Assembly: GCF_008831285.2 (NCBI RefSeq)
Contig: NC_045146.1
Span: 20,041,289-20,105,288, forward strand
Reading direction: 5' to 3'
DNA from: Nymphaea colorata
Taxonomy: Eukaryota; Streptophyta; Magnoliopsida; Nymphaeales; Nymphaeaceae
DNA: 64,000 nt
Numbering within the stretch: the stretch's first letter is position 1; every line of letters begins with the position of its first letter. Of this stretch, positions 37,001 to 47,588 are shown one piece after another. Under the pieces are notes generated by a model. That model saw only the letters and a list, made by a program, of their open reading frames with translations, was not told where the DNA came from and did not search any database. The translations under genes and the position numbers were made by a program.

Positions 37001-40000
37001 ACCAACATGTCATTTTCAGCTTACCCAAGCTAACAATAAGGAAAAGGCCACAGAAGTTAGCTGATAAAGCTCATTTGTCTGCAAATGAAAAATATAAAAA
37101 TTGTTCAGGAAGCTCAACCATCAAATACAAATGAGAAAATTAAATAATGCAACTCATAGAGCGGTATGTAACTAATTCTTAAAGCAGAAAGTAAAGAACA
37201 ACTACAGGCTGGCTGAAAACCCAGCCTTCAAGGTCCTCACTTTCTGGAGGTTTAGTCAAGCCATACCGGTGAACACAACTAAGATTCTTCTCCCTAATCC
37301 CTAGGTTCTGGATGAACACATATTCCTAGTTGAATTTGTGCATCATGAAGTTGATCTCATGGATTGAACTACTTGAGTTGAAGAGCCTTTATTCTGTTGA
37401 AGAAAGTATCACAAAATATACAAAATTCACCTCTATGTGATCCAGGAAAATAAGTATAAACAACTAAATTAGCTTACTGAATTCATGGCCATCAACGCTA
37501 GCCCTTATGCTAGCACTAAACATATTTTCCTTTGAAGAACTGTACAGTTACACTGATCTTTCTTAGAAACAATACAGTTTTCAATACCCTCTGCTTAAAA
37601 TTATCAAAGGATTTAATAACTATGGGTGCTTCAGTTAGACTTCTTCAATACATTCCCCCGCAAACAAGTAACATTGTAGGTGAAACCCCTCATCTGCAAG
37701 TGTACCCATGTAATGTAGATTCAGAAAAGCCAAACTCAAGCTGTTGAAAAAAACATTGTCATATTTACAGTTCATTACAAATTATCACTGTTCATTTTTT
37801 TTTCATACCCATATAATTCCAAAATACAATGTGCGCACATTCGAGTTGATCATCAGCAAAGGAAATGTTGCTTACGCCTCTTTTGTCAACATCAGGTGCA
37901 TTTGCCCCTATCAACCACTTCACATTATATCGGCCCCTCACTTAGGTGTTTCACACATCGCTTTTTTTCACAAACTGGCAGATTCAGCCCAATCGGCATA
38001 TTAGCCCAAAAACAATAAGAAAATATTACTTTCCCATTTTTAAATAAAAAATTTTAAAAATGTAGAGTCAGGTCAATTTGATATGCCCCGTACTCTATTT
38101 TCTCATGAAATGATTATTCCCAATTCTCATATTAACAACTCTAGCTTATATTATGAAATATGAAATCTCAACATAACTGTGATTATCCATGGAAAAAGAT
38201 CACTGGCACTGGCTTTTAGTTAATTTATCCAATTACATACATCTAATTCCTTACTCAGGCTTCCACATGTGAATTCATACCAGAAAGCATTGTGGTTATG
38301 ATCCTGAGGAAAACCTACATACTAATCCTAAATCATGTTCACATCTCGGATTCTAGAGTATATTCATTATATATAGCTGCAGATAACCTCAGTCTAATGA
38401 GGGGTTTAAACATAAAATAAACATGTATAGGTTTGTCTATGAACCTAGAGGAGCGAATAACTCTCTGGCAAGAAATGTAGGCCGGGTTGGAGATTTTACT
38501 CCTAAAATGCCGGAGGAAAGAAGAGAAACAACACATATATGTGGTGGCCACCTGCAGTTTGCCTCCTTTCGGAAAACAACATAAGGTAGGAGAATTGGAC
38601 ACACCTATCTCACATCATATTTAAATGACCCAATCTGCTGCAAAGATTTACTTATCAACCAGTAAGGCACATGTACAGGTGAAGAATGACAACCACTACT
38701 TACCAAGAAATGTTCAAAATAAAAGCTTTTCACGTCATACTTTGTTCTAGATAATAAAACAAACAATAATCAACTTTTCTCAACTTTCCAAAATGTTGTA
38801 CATAATTCAATTGTTTGAGCTTAAATTTTCTCTTCTCCACTTCAATCATGCTAATCTACGTAATCTTTTTCTACAGTTCACCAATAGAAACCTGCCTAGC
38901 CATTTTCCATAAAGGGGCATTTGATAGCCTCAGACTTGAGATCCTCAGAATTTGAGAACGGTGGATTTAAGATCAAACCCTTCTCCCTCCGATCTTAAAT
39001 TCGACCTTTTCTCAATGCAAAGAAATAAAATAAGGATCGTAAGTGTGGATCTTTTGCCACATCAGCAAAAAGCAGAACTTCTGACACACAATATAGATGC
39101 ACATTAATAGGAGTTTTCAGATGCTCATGTTACCTCTTGAATCATCACCATGCAGCCACCAGAAAATAAACAAAACATGAAGCAAATTAAAAAAATGAGT
39201 GATAACAACCTCCGAAGACAACTGACTCATCAACTTCAAGAAATGAGGAAGAAATGACCAACACAATATAGATGCAGCAGTCAGGAAAATGGACAGCATG
39301 AGCAACCTGAGGAAACAACCAAAGACCATCACTTGCAAAATCAAGATAATGCATAAGGCTAACAATTGCCCAAAATTATATAATATTAACAAAATCAAAC
39401 TCCATTTAGCTGGTTCAATAAAAATGAATTATATGTAAAGAAAGTCATCAGACAGGTAAAAGGGGACAAGAAAACCAAAGCTGCACCAACTAACAACACT
39501 TACAGCTTTCCGATGGACATGATCCCTTGAACAAGGCCACTATTGCCACCTAAAACTGGAAGCAGAGCAAATAATAGGCCAACAACACAGTCCTGAAAAT
39601 GGCCCAAAGAAGAAACTAACAGGTAAAATTGAGAAACTCTAAAATCTCAACACGTACATAAAACCTTCCACCTATAAATGAATGATGAACTTCAAGCTAA
39701 CCTGAAAAATAAGTGTTCCTATAGCAACCTGACCATGAAGAGCATTAGCAGAACCACCCTCCACCAAAAACTTAAGCACCTGACCAAAAAAGTCAAACAG
39801 TTTGCAATTTCAGATTCGGTCGCTTACACAGCACTTGTTAGAGGATCATCTTCTGCATCAGTGGATGAAGGAACATCATAAATGACAAGCCATACCTCAA
39901 AACAGGAACATGTCACACACATAAGTCAATTCATCAAGAAAAGTGCTCACTCACTTGCCATATCACGTGACCGTTTCATATCCCTTAACAGCAAGGATAT

Positions 40001-43000
40001 AACATATTCATGACAGAAGCTCTTATATATTAAAAACTACCAAAGCACAGATGGCAACTTGTAGATTTCAATTTCCTTTAAATTAGGGTCGATACAATTC
40101 TCTTGAACACATCTATTTCTTCCATGTAGTAAAGATACCTTCTGCAAGTTCTATAGCAGGGAAAAATGAAGAATTTTCTGTAGAAGGCATAGCCATGAGC
40201 AAGCTGCATCTACCATAGACAAGAACAAGCACATTCTACACCATATCAGGTGTGTCAATAGCATTTTAAGCAAAACCTGTCCAATCACCATATTTGTTGA
40301 GAGCCTAACCTTTGGTGCTCAGGAGATGTCAGTTATGGTCCAAGACATTTTGGCTAGCTCTCAGACAGGACTTTTCTATCATTTTCTCCTTCTCTTCCAA
40401 ACCATAGACTCCAAAGGGATATTCTTTTACTACTCTGCTTGCATTTTTTCCTGCTTATGGCACATGAAGTTCTTAACTGCACTTCCTTTTTAGACAAAGC
40501 CTGGTTGAATCAAATTAAAGCAGGCTAGTTTGCCTCATTTTCTATTTACTACAGCAAAGCAAGGGAAAGCAGTCAGCCATATTTTTTTCAAATTAAGGCT
40601 AGTTATTTTCAGATTACTGCTGCCTTCTTCTGATTGCATATAAAACAGGACCTCACACATTCTTCTTTTTTTTTTTCGCTTATTCACCTTCAGCATTAAC
40701 ATGAAGCAACAGATCTACTCACTTATCACGTACTATGAGTTAAGATGCATGAAATGTGCACTGATAAAGCTAAACACGATCTAATGTTAACTGCTGCACC
40801 ATCTAGGAAAGGAAGGATATGAAAAATCACCACAGCTGTTGATGACATTGACAGAAAAGCACCAACAAATATGCCGTCAGACATCTTTGCCCCGCATAAC
40901 TGCACAAATGACCTTATTAATTTTAATTCAAGCAGTTTAAAAAGAAAAGAAATGTCATGAAAAAGTAACCAATAGAAGTTTCTACTGCAAACATAGTGAT
41001 GATCTGAAGATAATTCTTGATGTTTACCAAAGCAGTCATGCCACACACACACATGAAGATGACAATCTGGAGCAGACCACCAAATATAGCAACAGGACCA
41101 ACGGCTTTTAACTACATAAAAAGGCAGCAGAATCATTTCCCATTCATTATAATGAATTTGATCTAACGACACGGCTTCAGGACCAAAGTAGAGTAAAATA
41201 TAAGGGGCTCATCAAACAAGTCATTGATCATCTTTCACCTACCTTTGTTAAAGAGAACTCAAGGCCCAAAGCAAATAGAAGAAAGACAACACCAAACTGT
41301 GCCACAGTTTCAACCTATTTAAGAAAAAGGCAAAAAATGTCCATGTAAACCATCAAAAACACAGAAAAGCTTTAGTTTAACCATCAGTAATTTATCAGGT
41401 GTATTCCAACTCCAGAGCCAGGTTTTTCCCTTCAATTAAGGACATCAATGAAGTTATATTGCAGGCTAGATAGAGGTTTCCCATCATACTTATCTCAAAG
41501 CTGATGCCATGCTAAAAGAACAATAAGCCCATCTAAACCGAGAAAGGATCTACTAGTCAAAGATTGATAACAATATAACAGGTTACCCACTCCTTAAAGG
41601 GTCATAATAATCAGCATAATTCATAAGGAAGGCGAACTACATGGAGATAACTATATAGATACATACACGGAAAAGGTCTCTCTCATGATAGGATAGCAAT
41701 TGAAATGGCCACCTAATGTTGCAAAAGGAACCAGGCCCACAGCTACTTGCCTAATTTAACATAGTTCATAATAATGTTACCTGAACTATTTCGCTAACAA
41801 AACTCAGGCCCCCAGGTCCAATGACAGAACCTGCTAGGAGATAACCAGTTATCACCTGAATCCAGGATGAGAAATAAATAAGTAATACTCCAAGATATGA
41901 AAATAAAATGGAATTTAACATTCCTATAATTCTAAATTTTCAGTAAACTTCAAAAGGGTGATCCCAGATTGAGAAAAGCATACTAACAGGTTGCCCAAGG
42001 CAGGCAAAGACAATTCCACCAATTGTTGCAGAAACAATTACAACTACCAGGTCTGAAAGGAACCTGCAGGACATTGAGAAGCAAGTACAAAAATCAAAAC
42101 AACAGATGCATGCATGTGTGCACCGAATATATGCATATATATACAATTCCAGAAGCATAACATTTTGTCCCTTCTCGTGGTAGAGGAAGACGTCGTTTTC
42201 CTAGGAGGATGTGGGAGACTCCAATGCACGTATTGTGGTCGTCTTGGTCACTTAGAGGATAGGTGCTGGAACAAAGTGGGTAAACCGAACAAATCTGCGT
42301 CCACGACTATGACATCCTCCTCCATACCAACTTCAAACTCACGGTCCATTAGTATGGTTCCCAAGGTGAATCCCACTACTGCTTCGGTAGATGCCACTTC
42401 TCTCAAGTTAACTCCAGCATAACTTGAATTAGTCACGGAGCATCGATCAAATGTTGCTACTTCCACCTCATCGGCTTCTATTGCTATCACAGATTCAGCA
42501 TTTTATGTAGGTAGAACTCCCTCTAATGGTTGTTGGATAATTGACTCTGGAGCGTCTAGACATTTTTGTGGAAACGCTAATATTTCGAACTTGCAGAAAT
42601 TTTATCTCTCTTAGTATGTTTGATTAGTTGATGGAAGACTATCTTCGGTTGAAGGACATGGAGATGTCCGCCTATCTCCATCTTTACATGTTCATGAAGT
42701 GCTATATACTCCTGAATTCCCAAAGAACCTGTTATCTGTAAGCAAAATTACTAAAGAGATGAATTGTCGAGTTATTTTTTACCCTGACACTTGTGTATTT
42801 CAAGACTTATCGACGGGGAGGAAGATTGGTGGAGGCCATGAGAGAGATGGAATCTACTTCTTGGATACTTTCGTTAAAGATGCGTCTCTTTTGGTTGATT
42901 CACCTTCAAGTGCATTCCAATGACATCTCAGACTTGGTTATCCATCCTTTCATAAACTTCGGCAGTTATGTCCTCAGATTTCTTCTTCAACCTCCATCAA

Positions 43001-46000
43001 GTGTGAAGCTTGTCAATTAGGCAAGCATAGTCGTACATCTTTTCCTTCGAGTCAAAGTCGGTCTAAGCCAAAATCTATTTTATTTAATTCATGTTGATGT
43101 ATGGGGACCTAGTCAGGTTCCGAGTCGGTTGTCATCTCGTTATTATCTATCCATTGTTGATGATTTTTCTCGAGTCTCTTGGGTGTTTTTGATGAAAGAC
43201 AGATCTGAAGCTTCTTGTATCTTGAAATCTTTCATCTTGGAAATAAAAACTCAATTTAATACTTGTGTCAAGGTTGGTTATTCACACTGACAATGCTCTC
43301 GAGTTTAAATCTACTTCCCTACTTGAATTCTACAAATCCCGTGGTATTGTGCCACAATTTACATGCCCTCACACATTTTAACAAAATGGTATAGTTGAAA
43401 GAAAACACTGATATTTGTTAGAGGTAGCTCGCACTATAATGATTCATTCTCATATGCCTGCCAAATTTTGGGGAGATGCAATCTTAACAGCATGTTATCT
43501 GATAAATAGAATGGCATCCTCTTCAGTAGACAACAAGATACCAATTCAAATCATTTACCCAAATAAGGCATTGTTCTCTTTACCTCCACGGGTATTTGGA
43601 TGCACATGCTTTGTACATCGACTTGGACCTAATCGAGATAAATTTGCTGCACAAGCAACTAAGTGTGTCTTTGTAGGATACTCTCAAAATCAAAAAGGGT
43701 ATCAATGCTTAGATCCTACATCTAATCGAGAGTTTGTCAGTGCTGATGTAACTTTCCACGAGTCTTCTCTGTTCTTTGCTGCAAGCTCTTCACATTCTCA
43801 GTCTTCCTCTGTTCCACTTCCAATTCCTCCTATTCCACTTGGGTCCATTCCCTTTATATCACCTCCTACTTGTCCCAATTCCTCCATTCTACGGTTTAAA
43901 GACCCTCCTCTTATATATTCAAGAAGGAATCCATCATCTAATGGCCTTGCGCCGTCTTGCTCTCGGGAGGTATGTAATTCTGACTTGCATAATATGCCTG
44001 AGTATTCCATTGATGCTTCTCCTCCTGATGATTTACCTATTGCACTACGTAAAGGAATCAGACAATGTACAATTCATCATCTTTCTAAATTTGTTAGTAC
44101 ATCTCATTTGGGAAATCATATGTGCAAATTTATTGATGCCTTGTCAGCTAGTTCAGTTCCTATATCTCATGAACAAGCTCTTTTGGACTCTAAGTGGTAC
44201 CAAGCGATGAAGGAGGAGATGGACTCTCTTATATCTCGCCATACTTGGGATCTTGTCAAACCTCCATCTAGGGTAGATATTGTCGGCTCAAAATGGGTCT
44301 TCACTATCAAGTATAATTCTGACAGTACAATTGAGCGATACAAGGCACGGTTGGTTACAAAAGGGTACACACAGACGTATGGTATTGATTTCTTTGAAAC
44401 TTTCTCCCCTGTGACACGTTTGGGTACTATACGGCTAATTATATCTGTTGTTGTTCATCATGGATGGAATATGTACCAATTAGATGTCAAAAATGTCTTT
44501 CTATATGGGGATTTATCTGAAGTAGCATATATGCAGCAACAGGGGGAGTGTACCAAGGTATGCTTATTAAGGAAGGCTATATACGGTTTGAAGCAGAGTA
44601 CTAGAGCATGGTTTCAGAAATTGTCTGATGTTGTATCCAAGTTCGGGTTTCATAGATCTCCTTTAGATCATTCATTGTTTATAAAAAGGTCCTCACGAGG
44701 TATGGTGGTTATGGTGATATATGTGGATGACATCATTTTAACTGGTGACAGCGAGCAAGAAATACAAGATACAAAAAAGTATCTCCAACGACACTTTGTT
44801 ACTAAAGATCTTGGTTCTCTACATTACTTCTTGGGGATAAAAGTAGCAAGAAGTAAAGAAGGTTTAGTTCTTTCCTAAAGAAAATATGTTCTTGATTTGC
44901 TACAAGAGACAGATATGACTGAAACCAAACCTGCATCTGTTCCTATAAACTCAAGTGAGATATGACTGAAACCAAACCTGCATCTATTCCTATAAACTCT
45001 CGTATTCACTTGTATGATGATAAATCTGAACCTGTGGATAGCAAGTCATATAGATCATTGATTGGAAAGCTACTATATGTAACCATAAGTCGGCCTGATA
45101 TATCCTTTGTTGTGGGAAAACTGAGCCAGTTTATGGACAAGCCAAGAAAAGCACATTGGGATGCAGCCATGCTTTTATTGAAATTTCTAAAAGGTTCCCT
45201 TAAAAAAGGTCTATTATTTAAAAAGGATTCATTACTGCGAATAGAAGCTTATTCTCATGCAGATTATGCAGGCTCTGTTGATGACAAAAAGTCCACTACG
45301 GGATTCTGCATTTTTGTTGGAGGTAACTTAGTTTCTTGGCGAGGTAAGAAACAAGCTATTGTGGCTCGATCTAGTGCAGAGTCTAGATATCCAAGCCATG
45401 GCTCAAACTGCAACTAAAATTACTTGGGTGAGAGCCATGTTAGAAGGTCTTGGAATTCAAATAGAACTGCCTATAAAAATGCATTGTGACAATGAAGCGG
45501 CTACTTATATAGCCAATAATCCTGTCTTTCACGAACAGACCAAACATATCGAGGTGGATTGTCACTATATTAGAGACTTAGTTCAAGCAAGGATTATTTC
45601 TACTGAATATGTTGCTTCTGAAGATCAAGCTGCAGATATATTTACTAAAGTTCTTCCTATATCTTATTTCACAAAGTGTTGTAATAAGCTGAGCATGATA
45701 GATATCTATGCTCCAGCTTGAGGGGGAGTGTTGAGAAAATGTTATGTTTTGAGGTTTTCTGTATTGTTGAAACTTTTGTTTTGAATTTTTCAAAACATAT
45801 TGGACTTTTTATGTAAAGGGTTAAACATAACCCTAATTAGTTCTTTTTATTATATTAGAAGTGTGGGAGCCGTAAGTAGATCGACGAGCTCTCTTCTCTC
45901 TCTCGTGTCTTCTCTCTTGTTCTCTCTTCTCTACCTTCTCCCAACAGTTCTATCCTCTACGTCTTCGACATTGAAGTTCAACATACATCACAGTCACACA

Positions 46001-47555
46001 AAACATATTGAAATAGATGAACACTTCTTTATGCAGAAGGTTTCAGATGAGGAGATGGAGACGTGTCATGTTCGATAGAAAGCCAGACGGGCAATTTCTT
46101 CACCAAAGGCCTAACAAAGCATCAGTTTTGTTGTTAATGAAGCAGTTGCCCATGTTCCAGAACTATGTACAACTTGAACAAGGGTGTTAAATGTGCTTTG
46201 TATTTGGATCAATTCTTATTCAGGTTCACACACAAGTAAATATAATAAGGTTGTTATGTTAGAATTATTTTAGTCTTAGAGATAAATATGCAACTGGAAA
46301 AAGACTAAATAAATGCTGGTCATACCGTAGATCCACCTGAAGCATTGGATACTTTGTCTTCTTGTTAGAAATAACAAAGACATTGTCCTGTGAAGATAAA
46401 AATCAAATCAGAATATCAAGAACAAACCAGTTGCAGCAAGCAGGCATGCACACCCTCAACCCCTCTTTCACAGACACACACACACACAATATAGAGAAAG
46501 AGAGAGAGAGAGAGAGTTTTAAACTTAACCCTTTTATCAATCAAAGTAGGCGTCTCATCAGAGCCCTCATTTTCCAAGGTAAAAACATCTTGAATTTGGA
46601 AGGACCTAGTGCCACTGACAGAAAGAAAACATTAGTCAAAAATCAAGAAAATTAACCTCAGATTGTCAATTTTCATCCGCATAAGAATGTGATGTTTATT
46701 CCTTACTTTGGTTCCTGGATTTCATTTTTCTTGGTTTTATCATGAGTAACTCTGGCTACTTCCTCCAATACAGCCTGTAAAACATTAGAGAGTTAAAGAT
46801 TCACAGTCATAAGGCCTATTGCACCACTTGATCTGATAACCCACTAACAGTGATTGAAGTGATTGACTTCAGAAAGTCCTAACTAGAATCATCCATGTAA
46901 AAGAGGGAATGGAATGTGGCAAGGAAGCACTGGTAAAGTTCAAACATGGATAATGGTTAATGTTTCCTTTATATCCTTCACAAGTTAATCAAAAGGTTAA
47001 CAAGGAAGCAAAATCAGACAGCCTAAAATATTTAGTATGGCATGCCTGCAAGTAGAAGAAACCCTTAGATGATTTGATTATGTTCCACTAGACCAAAAGA
47101 AGACTCGGTTGACAAGCATGGAATCTCATAAAAAGTTTGTCATCATACTGTGATCTTTGATTGAAAGAATGCATGTACTCAATAAACTTGGTTGTATCTT
47201 AATCTGATTCCTGTTGGTCTAAGTCACATAGGTACTTCAATAAGGTCCACGTACCCGTGTCGCCGTACCCGTCCCAAAATGGGTACTTTGACACTTGGGT
47301 ATCTATAAATCCAAACTGCTTAATTTTACTTTGATTTAATTTTTTCTACCTTACTTCTTATTCTATTCTTTGGATGTGAAAATTCGATTGATGTTCATAT
47401 TTGACTAGGGGGTTGCTTGGTTGTCCATATGTTTAAAGTTTTTCATAGGTTTCTTAAACACACTGCTGCAAGAGTCGTTGATATTATTTTCTATGTTATT
47501 TATTTGTTTATGTTGATGTATATTATTTATTTTGATACATATTTTCTAAGTATTT

Positions 47556-47588
<33 letters not shown>

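Larger units (their letters stand above)
42165..45970 (+). mobile_element. 5'-truncated Ty1/copia element in KEA intron 5
   Basis: Begins within the gag basic region and runs through to a 3' LTR. It has no 5' LTR, primer binding site or gag N-terminus. It lies antisense to the KEA gene between exon 6 (42063) and exon 5 (46326), and accounts for most of that 4.26-kb intron. The KEA splice sites on both sides are intact. Confidence 0.88.

Noticed and set aside
45359..45721. Separate 120-codon gene
   Set aside because: It is the RNase H C-terminal frame of the copia relic.
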